Source: Siphonodentalium dalli (taxonomy: Eukaryota > Mollusca > Scaphopoda > Gadilida > Siphonodentaliidae). Taken from it: a DNA stretch of 64,000 nucleotides. Below are positions 42,021 through 56,600 of the stretch, piece after piece. A program made the position numbers and the translations under genes. The notes below the pieces were generated by a model. That model was not told where the DNA came from. It did not search any database and worked only from the letters and a program-made list of their open reading frames with translations. Where the stretch lies: NCBI GenBank assembly GCA_032622095.1, contig CP136064.1, positions 255,855,863 through 255,919,862 on the forward strand, given 5' to 3'. How positions within the stretch are numbered: position 1 is the first letter of the stretch; each line of letters opens with the position of its first letter.

Positions 42021-43788
42021 AGTCTCCCGGGTCATCCCAGCAGAATACCGATGCATAACTTTACAATGTCAGGGAACCTTTAATATACAGTCACCCGGGT
42101 CATCCCAGCAGAATACTGATGCATAACTTTACAATGTCAGGGAAGCTTTAATATACAGTCACCCGGGTCATCCCAGCAGAACACTGATGCATAACTTTAC
42201 AATGTCAGGGAACGTTTAATATACAGTCACCCGGGTCATCCCAGCAGAATACTGATGCATAACTTTACAATGTCAGGGAACCTTTAATATACAGTCACAT
42301 GGGTCATCCCAGCAGAATACTGATGCATAACTTTACAATGTCAGGGAACCTTTAATATACAGTCACCCGGGTCATCCCAGCAGAATACTGATGCATAACT
42401 TTACAATGTCAGGGAAGCTTTAATATACAGTCACCTGGGTCATCCCAGCAGAATACTGATGCATAACTTTACAATGTCAGGGAACCTTTAATATACAGTC
42501 ACATGGGTCATCCCAGCAGAATACTGATGCATAACTTTACAATGTCAGGGAACCTTTAATATACAGTCACATGGGTCATCCCAGCAGAATACTGATGCAT
42601 AACTTTACAATGTCAGGGAACCTTTAATATACAGTCACATGGGTCATCCCAGCAGAATACTGATGCATAACTTTACAATGTCAGGGAACCTTTAATATAC
42701 AGTCACCCGGGTCATCCCAGCAGAATACTGATGCATAACTATACAATGTCAGGGAACCTTTAATATACAGTCACATGGGTCAACCCAGCAGAATACTGAT
42801 GCATAACTTTACAATGTCAGGGAACCTTTAATATACAGTCACCCGGGTCATCCCAGCAGAATACTGATGCATAACTTTACAATGTCAGGGAACCTTTAAT
42901 ATACAGTCTCCCGGGTCATCCCAGCAGAATACCGATGCATAACTTTACAATGTCAGGGAACCTTTAATATACAGTCACCCGGGTCATCCCAGCAGAATAC
43001 TGATGCATAACTTTACAATGTCAGGGAAGCTTTAATATACAGTCACCCGGGTCATCCCAGCAGAATACTGATGCATAACTTTACAATGTCAGGGAACGTT
43101 TAATATACAGTCACCCGGGTCATCCCAGCAGAATACTGATGCATAACTTTACAATGTCAGGGAACCTTTAATATACAGTCACATGGGTCATCCCAGCAGA
43201 ATACTGATGCATAACTTTACAATGTCAGGGAACCTTTAATATACAGTCACCCGGGTCATCCCAGCAGAATACTGATGCATAACTTTACAATGTCAGGGAA
43301 GCTTTAATATACAGTCACCTGGGTCATCCCAGCAGAATACTGATGCATAACTTTACAATGTCAGGGAACCTTTAATATACAGTCACATGGGTCATCCCAG
43401 CAGAATACTGATGCATAACTTTACAATGTCAGGGAACCTTTAATATACAGTCACATGGGTCATCCCAGCAGAATACTGATGCATAACTTTACAATGTCAG
43501 GGAACCTTTAATATACAGTCACATGGGTCATCCCAGCAGAATACTGATGCATAACTTTACAATGTCAGGGAACCTTTAATATACAGTCACCTGGGTCAAC
43601 CCAGCAGAATACTGCTGCATAACTTTACAATCTCAGGGAACCTTTAATATACAGTCACCCCGGTCATCCCAGCAGAATACTGATGCATAACTTTACAATG
43701 TCAGGGAACCTTTAATATACAGTCACCTGGGTCATCCCAGCAGAATACTGATGCATAACTATACAATGTCAGGGAACCTTTAATATAC
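42021..43788 (+). repeat. Satellite sub-block: 13-unit (884-bp) duplication
   Basis: The rare variant 'agtctcccgggtcatccc' followed by 'ataccgatg' occurs at 42021 and 42905, exactly 884 bp (13 x 68) apart. The monomers after each show the same order of aacc/aagc/aacg and acccggg/acatggg variants. Confidence 0.75.
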
Positions 43789-46700
43789 AGTCACCTGGGT
43801 CACCCCAGCAGAATACTGATGCATAACTTTACAATGTCAGGGAAGCTTTAATATACAGTCACCCGGGTCATCCCAGCAGAATACTGATGCATAACTTTAC
43901 AATGTCAGGGAACCTTTAATATACAGTCACCCGGGTCAACCCAGCAGAATACTGATGCATAACTTTACAATGTCAGGGAACCTTTAATATACAGTCACCC
44001 GGGTCATCCCAGCAGAATACTGATGCATAACTTTACAATGTCAGGGAAGCTTTAATATACAGTCACCCGGGTCATCCCAGCAGAATACTGATGCATAACT
44101 TTACAATGTCAGGGAACCTTTAATATACAGTCACCTGGGTCATCCCAGCAGAATACTGATGCATAACTTTACAATGTCAGGGAACCTTTAATATACAGTC
44201 ACCCGGGTCATCCCAGCAGAATACTGATGCATAACTTTACAATGTCAGGGAAGCTTTAATATACAGTCACCTGGGTCATCCCAGCAGAATACTGATGCAT
44301 AACTTTACAATGTCAGGGAAGCTTTAATATACAGTCACCTGGGTCATCCCAGCAGAATACTGATGCATAACTTTACAATGTCAGGGAACCTTTAATATAC
44401 AGTCACCCGGGTCATCCCAGCAGAATACCGATGCATAACTTTACAATGTCAGGGAACCTTTAATATACAGTCACATGGGTCACTCTAGCAGAATACTGAT
44501 GCATAACTTTACAATGTCAGGGAACCTTTAATATACAGTCACCTGGGTCAACCCAGCAGAATACTGCTGCATAACTTTACAATCTCAGGGAACCTTTAAT
44601 ATACAGTCACCCCGGTCATCCCAGCAGAATACTGATGCATAACTTTACAATGTCAGGGAACCTTTAATATACAGTCACCTGGGTCATCCCAGCAGAATAC
44701 TGATGCATAACTTTACAATGTCAGGGAACCTTTAATATACAGTCACATGGGTCATCCCAGCAGAATACTGATGCATAACTATACAATGTCAGGGAAGCTT
44801 TAATATACAGTCACATGGGTCATCCCAGCAGAATACTGATGCATAACTTTACAATGTCAGGGAACCTTTAATATACAGTCACCCGGGTCATCCCAGCAGA
44901 ATACTGATGCATAACTTTACAATGTCAGGGAAGCTTTAATATACAGTCACCCGGGTCATCCCAGCAGAATACTGATGCATAACATTACAATGTCAGGGAA
45001 CCTTTAATATACAGTCACCCGGGTCATCCCAGCAGAATACTGATGCATAACTATACAATGTCAGGGAACCTTTAATATACAGTCACCCGGGTCATCCCAA
45101 CAGAATACTGATGCATAACTTTACAATGTCAGGGAACCTTTAATATACAGTCACCCGGGTCATCCCAGCAGAATACTGATGCATAACATTACAATGTCAG
45201 GGAACCTTTAATATACAGTCACCTGTGTCATCACAGCAGAATACTGATGCATAACTATACAATGTCAGGGAACCTTTAATATACAGTCACCTGGGTCACC
45301 CCAGCAGAATACTGATGCATAACTTTACAATGTCAGGGAACCTTTAATATACAGTCACCCGGGTCATCCCAGCAGAATACTGATGCATAACTTTACAATG
45401 TCAGGGAAGCTTTAATATACAGTCACCTGGGTCATCCCAGCAGAATACTGATGCATAACTTTACAATGTCAGGGAACCTTTAATATACAGTCACATGGGT
45501 CATCCCAGCAGAATACTGATGCATAACTTTACAATGTCAGGGAACCTTTAATATACAGTCACATGGGTCATCCCAGCAGAATACTGATGCATAACTTTAC
45601 AATGTCAGGGAACCTTTAATATACAGTCACATGGGTCATCCCAGCAGAATACTGATGCATAACTTTACAATGTCAGGGAACCTTTAATATACAGTCACCC
45701 GGGTCATCCCAGCAGAATACTGATGCATAACTATACAATGTCAGGGAACCTTTAATATACAGTCACATGGGTCAACCCAGCAGAATACTGATGCATAACT
45801 TTACAATGTCAGGGAACCTTTAATATACAGTCACCCGGGTCATCCCAGCAGAATACTGATGCATAACTTTACAATGTCAGGGAACCTTTAATATACAGTC
45901 TCCCGGGTCATCCCAGCAGAATACCGATGCATAACTTTACAATGTCAGGGAACCTTTAATATACAGTCACCCGGGTCATCCCAGCAGAATACTGATGCAT
46001 AACTTTACAATGTCAGGGAAGCTTTAATATACAGTCACCCGGGTCATCCCAGCAGAATACTGATGCATAACTTTACAATGTCAGGGAACGTTTAATATAC
46101 AGTCACCCGGGTCATCCCAGCAGAATACTGATGCATAACTTTACAATGTCAGGGAACCTTTAATATACAGTCACATGGGTCATCCCAGCAGAATACTGAT
46201 GCATAACTTTACAATGTCAGGGAACCTTTAATATACAGTCACCCGGGTCATCCCAGCAGAATACTGATGCATAACTTTACAATGTCAGGGAAGCTTTAAT
46301 ATACAGTCACCTGGGTCATCCCAGCAGAATACTGATGCATAACTTTACAATGTCAGGGAACCTTTAATATACAGTCACATGGGTCATCCCAGCAGAATAC
46401 TGATGCATAACTTTACAATGTCAGGGAACCTTTAATATACAGTCACATGGGTCATCCCAGCAGAATACTGATGCATAACTTTACAATGTCAGGGAACCTT
46501 TAATATACAGTCACATGGGTCATCCCAGCAGAATACTGATGCATAACTTTACAATGTCAGGGAACCTTTAATATACAGTCACCTGGGTCAACCCAGCAGA
46601 ATACTGCTGCATAACTTTACAATCTCAGGGAACCTTTAATATACAGTCACCCCGGTCATCCCAGCAGAATACTGATGCATAACTTTACAATGTCAGGGAA

Positions 46701-49700
46701 GCTTTAATATACAGTCACCTGGGTCATCCCAGCAGAATACTGATGCATAACTTTACAATGTCAGGGAAGCTTTAATATACAGTCACCCGGGTCATCCCAG
46801 CAGAATACTGATGCATAACATTACAATGTCAGGGAACCTTTAATATACAGTCACCTGTGTCATCACAGCAGAATACTGATGCATAACTATACAATGTCAG
46901 GGAACCTTTAATATACAGTCACCTGGGTCACCCCAGCAGAATACTGATGCATAACTTTACAATGTCAGGGAACCTTTAATATACAGTCACCCGGGTCATC
47001 CCAGCAGAATACTGATGCATAACTTTACAATGTCAGGGAAGCTTTAATATACAGTCACCTGGGTCATCCCAGCAGAATACTGATGCATAACTTTACAATG
47101 TCAGGGAACCTTTAATATACAGTCACATGGGTCATCCCAGCAGAATACTGATGCATAACTTTACAATGTCAGGGAACCTTTAATATACAGTCACATGGGT
47201 CATCCCAGCAGAATACTGATGCATAACTTTACAATGTCAGGGAACCTTTAATATACAGTCACATGGGTCATCCCAGCAGAATACTGATGCATAACTTTAC
47301 AATGTCAGGGAACCTTTAATATACAGTCACCCGGGTCATCCCAGCAGAATACTGATGCATAACTATACAATGTCAGGGAACCTTTAATATACAGTCACAT
47401 GGGTCAACCCAGCAGAATACTGATGCATAACTTTACAATGTCAGGGAACCTTTAATATACAGTCACCCGGGTCATCCCAGCAGAATACTGATGCATAACT
47501 TTACAATGTCAGGGAACCTTTAATATACAGTCTCCCGGGTCATCCCAGCAGAATACCGATGCATAACTTTACAATGTCAGGGAACCTTTAATATACAGTC
47601 ACCCGGGTCATCCCAGCAGAATACTGATGCATAACTTTACAATGTCAGGGAAGCTTTAATATACAGTCACCCGGGTCATCCCAGCAGAATACTGATGCAT
47701 AACTTTACAATGTCAGGGAACGTTTAATATACAGTCACCCGGGTCATCCCAGCAGAATACTGATGCATAACTTTACAATGTCAGGGAACCTTTAATATAC
47801 AGTCACATGGGTCATCCCAGCAGAATACTGATGCATAACTTTACAATGTCAGGGAACCTTTAATATACAGTCACCCGGGTCATCCCAGCAGAATACTGAT
47901 GCATAACTTTACAATGTCAGGGAAGCTTTAATATACAGTCACCTGGGTCATCCCAGCAGAATACTGATGCATAACTTTACAATGTCAGGGAACCTTTAAT
48001 ATACAGTCACATGGGTCATCCCAGCAGAATACTGATGCATAACTTTACAATGTCAGGGAACCTTTAATATACAGTCACATGGGTCATCCCAGCAGAATAC
48101 TGATGCATAACTTTACAATGTCAGGGAACCTTTAATATACAGTCACATGGGTCATCCCAGCAGAATACTGATGCATAACTTTACAATGTCAGGGAACCTT
48201 TAATATACAGTCACCTGGGTCAACCCAGCAGAATACTGCTGCATAACTTTACAATCTCAGGGAACCTTTAATATACAGTCACCCCGGTCATCCCAGCAGA
48301 ATACTGATGCATAACTTTACAATGTCAGGGAACCTTTAATATACAGTCACCTGGGTCATCCCAGCAGAATACTGATGCATAACTATACAATGTCAGGGAA
48401 CCTTTAATATACAGTCACCTGGGTCACCCCAGCAGAATACTGATGCATAACTTTACAATGTCAGGGAAGCTTTAATATACAGTCACCCGGGTCATCCCAG
48501 CAGAATACTGATGCATAACTTTACAATGTCAGGGAACCTTTAATATACAGTCACCCGGGTCAACCCAGCAGAATACTGATGCATAACTTTACAATGTCAG
48601 GGAACCTTTAATATACAGTCACCCGGGTCATCCCAGCAGAATACTGATGCATAACTTTACAATGTCAGGGAAGCTTTAATATACAGTCACCCGGGTCATC
48701 CCAGCAGAATACTGATGCATAACTTTACAATGTCAGGGAACCTTTAATATACAGTCACCTGGGTCATCCCAGCAGAATACTGATGCATAACTTTACAATG
48801 TCAGGGAACCTTTAATATACAGTCACCCGGGTCATCCCAGCAGAATACTGATGCATAACTTTACAATGTCAGGGAAGCTTTAATATACAGTCACCTGGGT
48901 CATCCCAGCAGAATACTGATGCATAACTTTACAATGTCAGGGAAGCTTTAATATACAGTCACCTGGGTCATCCCAGCAGAATACTGATGCATAACTTTAC
49001 AATGTCAGGGAACCTTTAATATACAGTCACCCGGGTCATCCCAGCAGAATACCGATGCATAACTTTACAATGTCAGGGAACCTTTAATATACAGTCACAT
49101 GGGTCACTCTAGCAGAATACTGATGCATAACTTTACAATGTCAGGGAACCTTTAATATACAGTCACCTGGGTCAACCCAGCAGAATACTGCTGCATAACT
49201 TTACAATCTCAGGGAACCTTTAATATACAGTCACCCCGGTCATCCCAGCAGAATACTGATGCATAACTTTACAATGTCAGGGAACCTTTAATATACAGTC
49301 ACCTGGGTCATCCCAGCAGAATACTGATGCATAACTTTACAATGTCAGGGAACCTTTAATATACAGTCACATGGGTCATCCCAGCAGAATACTGATGCAT
49401 AACTATACAATGTCAGGGAAGCTTTAATATACAGTCACATGGGTCATCCCAGCAGAATACTGATGCATAACTTTACAATGTCAGGGAACCTTTAATATAC
49501 AGTCACCCGGGTCATCCCAGCAGAATACTGATGCATAACTTTACAATGTCAGGGAAGCTTTAATATACAGTCACCCGGGTCATCCCAGCAGAATACTGAT
49601 GCATAACATTACAATGTCAGGGAACCTTTAATATACAGTCACCCGGGTCATCCCAGCAGAATACTGATGCATAACTATACAATGTCAGGGAACCTTTAAT

Positions 49701-49850
49701 ATACAGTCACCCGGGTCATCCCAACAGAATACTGATGCATAACTTTACAATGTCAGGGAACCTTTAATATACAGTCACCCGGGTCATCCCAGCAGAATAC
49801 TGATGCATAACATTACAATGTCAGGGAACCTTTAATATACAGTCACCTGT
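42905..49850 (+). repeat. Satellite higher-order blocks: 24-unit and 68-unit duplications
   Basis: Three rare markers recur with fixed spacing. 'agtctcccggg' is at 42905, 45897 and 47529. 'actgctg' with 'caatctcagg' is at 43611, 44563, 46603, 48235 and 49187. 'acctgtgtcatcac' is at 45221, 46853 and 49845. The pairs 45897/47529, 46603/48235 and 45221/46853 are each 1632 bp apart (24 x 68). The pairs 42905/47529, 43611/48235, 44563/49187 and 45221/49845 are each 4624 bp apart (68 x 68). Confidence 0.8.
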
Positions 49851-52800
49851 GTCATCACAGCAGAATACTGATGCATAACTATACAATGTCAGGGAACCTT
49901 TAATATACAGTCACCTGGGTCACCCCAGCAGAATACTGATGCATAACTTTACAATGTCAGGGAAGCTTTAATATACAGTCACCCGGGTCATCCCAGCAGA
50001 ATACTGATGCATAACTTTACAATGTCAGGGAACCTTTAATATACAGTCACCCGGGTCAACCCAGCAGAATACTGATGCATAACTTTACAATGTCAGGGAA
50101 CCTTTAATATACAGTCACCCGGGTCATCCCAGCAGAATACTGATGCATAACTTTACAATGTCAGGGAAGCTTTAATATACAGTCACCCGGGTCATCCCAG
50201 CAGAATACTGATGCATAACTTTACAATGTCAGGGAACCTTTAATATACAGTCACCCGGGTCATCCCAGCAGAATACTGATGCATAACATTACAATGTCAG
50301 GGAACCTTTAATATACAGTCACATGGGTCATCCCAGCAGAATACTGATGCATAACTTTACAATGTCAGGGAACCTTTAATATACAGTCACCTGGGTCATC
50401 CCAGCAGAATACTGATGCATAACTTTACAATGTCAGGGAACCTTTAATATACAGTCACCCGGGTCATCCCAGCAGAATACTGATGCATAACTTTACAATG
50501 TCAGGGAAGCTTTAATATACAGTCACCCGGGTCATCCCAGCAGAATACTGATGCATAACTTTACAATGTCAGGGAACCTTTAATATACAGTCACCTGGGT
50601 CATCCCAGCAGAATACTGATGCATAACTTTACAATGTCAGGGAACCTTTAATATACAGTCACCTGGGTCATCCCAGCAGAATACCGATGCATAACTTTAC
50701 AATGTCAGGGAACCTTTAATATACAGTCACCCCGGTCATCCCAGCAGAATACTGATGCATAACTTTACAATGTCAGGGAAGCTTTAATATACAGTCACCT
50801 GGGTCATCCCAGCAGAATACTGATGCATAACTTTACAATGTCAGGGAACCTTTAATATACAGTCACCCGGGTCATCCCAGCAGAATACTGATGCATAACT
50901 TTACAATGTCAGGGAACCTTTAATATACAGTCACCCGGGTCATCCCAGCAGAATACTGATGCATAACTTTACAATGTCAGGGAACCTTTAATATACAGTC
51001 ACCCGGGTCATCCCAGCAGAATACTGATGCATAACTTTACAATGTCAGGGAAGCTTTAATATACAGTCACCTGGGTCATCCCAGCAGAATACTGATGCAT
51101 AACTTTACAATGTCAGGGAACCTTTAATATACAGTCACCCGGGTCATCCCAGCAGAATACTGATGCATAACTTTACAATGTCAGGGAACCTTTAATATAC
51201 AGTCACCCGGGTCATCCCAGCAGAATACTGATGCATAACTTTACAATGTCAGGGAACCTTTAATATACAGTCACCCGGGTCATCCCAGCAGAATACCGAT
51301 GCATAACTTTACAATGTCAGGGAACCTTTAATATACAGTCACATGGGTCACTCTAGCAGAATACTGATGCATAACTTTACAATGTCAGGGAACCTTTAAT
51401 ATACAGTCACCTGGGTCATCACAGCAGAATACTGATGCATAACTTTACAATGTCAGGGAAGCTTTAATATACACTCACATGGGTCAACCCAGCAGAATAC
51501 TGATGCATAACTTTACAATGTCAGGGAACCTTTAATATACAGTCACCCGGGTCATCCCAGCAGAATACTGATGCATAACATAACAATGTCAGGGAACCTT
51601 TAATATACAGTCACCCCGGTCAACCCAGCAGAATACTGATGCATAACATAACAATGTCAGGGAACCTTTAATATACAGTCACCCGGGTCAACCCAGCAGA
51701 ATACTGATGCATAACTTTACAATGTCAGGGAAGCTTTAATATACGGTCACCTGGGTCATCCCAGCAGAATACTGATGCATAACTTTACAATGTCAGGGAA
51801 CCTTTAATATACAGTCACCCGGTCATCCCAGCAGAATACTGATGCATAACTTTACAATGTCAGGGAAGCTTTAATATACAGTCACCTGTGTCAACCCAGC
51901 AGAATACTGATGCATAACTTTACAATGTCAGGGAACCTTTAATATACAGTCACCTGGGTCATCCCAGCCGAATACTGATGCATAACTTTACAATGTCAGG
52001 GAACCTTTAATATACAGTCACCCGGGTCATCCCAGCAGAATACTTATGCATAACTTTACAATGTCAGGGAAGCTTTAATATACAGTCACCTGGGTCATCC
52101 CAGCAGAATACTGATGCATAACTTTACAATGTCAGGGAACCTTTAATATACAGTCACCCGGGTCATCCCAGCAGAATACCGATGCATAACTTTACAATGT
52201 CAGGGAACCTTTAATATACAGTCACCTGGGTCATCCCAGCCGAATACTGATGCATAACTTTACAATGTCAGGGAACCTTTAATATACAGTCACCCGGGTC
52301 ATCACAGCAGAATACCGATGCATAACTTTACAATGTCAGGGAACCTTTAATATACAGTCACCCGGGTCAACCCAGCAGAATACTGATGCATAACTTTACA
52401 ATGTCAGGGAACCTTTAATATACAGTCACCCGGGTCATCCCAGCAGAATACTGATGCATAACTTTACAATGTCAGGGAAGCTTTAATATACAGTCACCTG
52501 GGTCATCACAGCAGAATACTGATGCATAACTTTACAATGTCAGGGAACCTTTAATATACAGTCACCTGGGTCATCACAGCAGAATACCGATGCATAACTT
52601 TACAATGTCAGGGAACCTTTAATATACAGTCACCCGGGTCAACCCAGCAGAATACTGATGCATAACTTTACAATGTCAGGGAACCTTTAATATACAGTCA
52701 CCTGGGTCATCACAGCAGAATACTGATGCATAACTTTACAATGTCAGGGAAGCTTTAATATACAGTCACCTGGGTCATCACAGCAGAATACCGATGCATA

Positions 52801-53673
52801 ACTTTACAATGTCAGGGAACCTTTAATATACAGTCACCCGGGTCAACCCAGCAGAATACTGATGCATAACTTTACAATGTCAGGGAACCTTTAATATACA
52901 GTCACCCGGGTCATCCCAGCAGAATACTGATGCATAACTTTACAATGTCAGGGAAGCTTTAATATACAGTCACCTGGGTCATCCCAGCAGAATACTGATG
53001 CATAACTTTACAATGTCAGGGAAGCTTTAATATACAGTCACCTGGGTCATCCCAGCAGAATACTGATGCATAACTTTACAATGTCAGGGAACCTTTAATA
53101 TACAGTCACCCGGGTCAACCCAGCAGAATACTGATGCATAACTTTACAATGTCAGGGAACCTTTAATATACAGTCACCCGGGTCAACCCAGCAGAATACT
53201 GATGCATAACTTTACAATGTCAGGGAACCTTTAATATACAGTCACCTGGGTCATCCCAGCAGAATACTGATGCATAACTATACAATGTCAGGGAACCTTT
53301 AATATACGGTCACCTGGGTCATCACAGCAGAATACTGATGCATAACTTTACAATGTCAGGGAAGCTTTAATATACAGTCACCCGGGTCATCCCAGCAGAA
53401 TACTGATGCATAACTATACAATGTCAGGGAAGCTTTAATATACAGTCACCTGGGTCATCCCAGCAGAATACTGATGCATAACTATACAATGTCAGGGAAC
53501 CTTTAATATACAGTCACATGGGTCAACCCAGCAGAATACTGATGCATAACTTTACAATGTCAGGGAACCTTTAATATACAGTCACCTGGGTCATCCCAGC
53601 AGAATACTGATGCATAACTATACAATGTCAGGGAAGCTTTAATATACAGTCACCCGGGTCATCCCAGCAGAAT

Positions 53674-56600
53674 ACTGCTGCATAACTTTACAATGTCAGG
53701 GAACCTTTAATATACAGTCACCCGGGTCATCCCAGCAGAATACTGATGCATAACTTTACAATGTCAGGGAAGCTTTAATATACAGTCACCCGGGTCATCC
53801 CAGCAGAATACTGATGCATAACTATACAATGTCAGGGAAGCTTTAATATACAGTCACCCGGGTCATCCCAGCAGAATACTGATGCATAACTTTACAATGT
53901 CAGGGAAGCTTTAATATACAGTCACCCGGGTCATCCCAGCAGAATACTGATGCATAACTTTACAATGTCAGGGAAGCTTTAATATACAGTCACCCGGGTC
54001 AACCCAGCAGAATACTGATGCATAACTTTACAATGTCAGGGAACCTTTAATATACAGTCACCTGGGTCATCCCAGCAGAATACTGATGCATAACTATACA
54101 ATGTCAGGGAAGCTTTAATATACAGTCACCCGGGTCATCCCAGCAGAATACTGCTGCATAACTTTACAATGTCAGGGAACCTTTAATATACAGTCACCTG
54201 GGTCATCCCAGCAGAATACTGATGCATAACTTTACAATGTCAGGGAAGCTTTAATATACAGTCACCCGGGTCATCCCAGCAGAATACTGATGCATAACTA
54301 TACAATGTCAGGGAAGCTTTAATATACAGTCACCCGGGTCATCCCAGCAGAATACTGATGCATAACTTTACAATGTCAGGGAAGCTTTAATATACAGTCA
54401 CCCGGGTCATCCCAGCAGAATACTGATGCATAACTTTACAATGTCAGGGAAGCTTTAATATACAGTCACCCGGGTCAACCCAGCAGAATACTGATGCATA
54501 ACTTTACAATGTCAGGGAACCTTTAATATACAGTCACCTGGGTCATCCCAGCAGAATACTGATGCATAACTATACAATGTCAGGGAAGCTTTAATATACA
54601 GTCACCCGGGTCATCCCAGCAGAATACTGCTGCATAACTTTACAATGTCAGGGAACCTTTAATATACAGTCACCTGGGTCATCCCAGCAGAATACTGATG
54701 CATAACTTTACAATGTCAGGGAACCTTTAATATACAGTCACCCGGGTCATCCCAGCAGAATACTGATGCATAACTATACAATGTCAGGGAACCTTTAATA
54801 TACAGTCACCCGGGTCATCCCAGCAGAATACTGATGCATAACTTTACAATGTCAGGGAAGCTTTAATATACAGTCACCCCGGTCATCCCAGCAGAATACT
54901 GATGCATAACTTTACAATGTCAGGGAACCTTTAATATACAGTCACCTGGGTCAACCCAGCAGAATACTGATGCATAACTTTACAATGTCAGGGAACCTTT
55001 AATATACAGTCACCTGGGTCATCCCAGCAGAATACTGATGCATAACTTTACAATGTCAGGGAACCTTTAATATACAGTCACCCGGGTCAACCCAGCAGAA
55101 TACTGATGCATAACTTTACAATGTCAGGGAAGCTTTAATATACAGTCACCCCTGTCATCCCAGCAGAATACTGATGCATAACTTTACAATGTCAGGGAAC
55201 CTTTAATATACAGTCACCTGGGTCATCACAGCAGAATACCGATGCATAACTTTACAATGTCAGGGAACCTTTAATATACAGTCACCCGGGTCAACCCAGC
55301 AGAATACTGATGCATAACTTTACAATGTCAGGGAACCTTTAATATACAGTCACCTGGGTCATCACAGCAGAATACTGATGCATAACTTTACAATGTCAGG
55401 GAAGCTTTAATATACAGTCACCTGGGTCATCACAGCAGAATACTGATGCATAACTTTACAATGTCAGGGAAGCTTTAATATACAGTCACCTGGGTCATCA
55501 CAGCAGAATACCGATGCATAACTTTACAATGTCAGGGAACCTTTAATATACAGTCACCCGGGTCAACCCAGCAGAATACTGATGCATAACTTTACAATGT
55601 CAGGGAACCTTTAATATACAGTCACCCGGGTCATCCCAGCAGAATACTGATGCATAACTTTACAATGTCAGGGAAGCTTTAATATACAGTCACCCGGGTC
55701 ATCCCAGCAGAATACTGATGCATAACTTTACAATGTCAGGGAAGCTTTAATATACAGTCACCTGGGTCATCACAGCAGAATACTGATGCATAACTTTACA
55801 ATGTCAGGGAAGCTTTAATATACAGTCACCCGGGTCATCCCAGCAGAATACTGATGCATAACTTTACAATGTCAGGGAAGCTTTAATATACAGTCACCCG
55901 TGTCATCCCAGCAGAATACTGATGCATAACTTTACAATGTCAGGGAACCTTTAATATACAGTCACCTGGGTCATCACAGCAGAATACTGATGCATAACTT
56001 TACAATGTCAGGGAAGCTTTAATATACAGTCACCCCGGTCATCCCAGCAGAATACTGATGCATAACTTTACAATGTCAGGGAAGCTTTAATATACAGTCA
56101 CCTGGGTCACTCTAGCAGAATACTGATGCATAACTTTACAATGTCAGGGAAGCTTTAATATACAGTCACCTGGGTCATCCCAGCAGAATACTGATGCATA
56201 ACTTTACAATGTCAGGGAACCTTTAATATACAGTCACCCGGGTCAACCCAGCAGAATACTGATGCATAACTTTACAATGTCAGGGAACCTTTAATATACA
56301 GTCACCCGGGTCAACCCAGCAGAATACTGATGCATAACTTTACAATGTCAGGGAACCTTTAATATACAGTCACCTGGGTCATCCCAGCAGAATACTGATG
56401 CATAACTATACAATGTCAGGGAACCTTTAATATACGGTCACCTGGGTCATCACAGCAGAATACTGATGCATAACTTTACAATGTCAGGGAAGCTTTAATA
56501 TACAGTCACCCGGGTCATCCCAGCAGAATACTGATGCATAACTATACAATGTCAGGGAAGCTTTAATATACAGTCACCTGGGTCATCCCAGCAGAATACT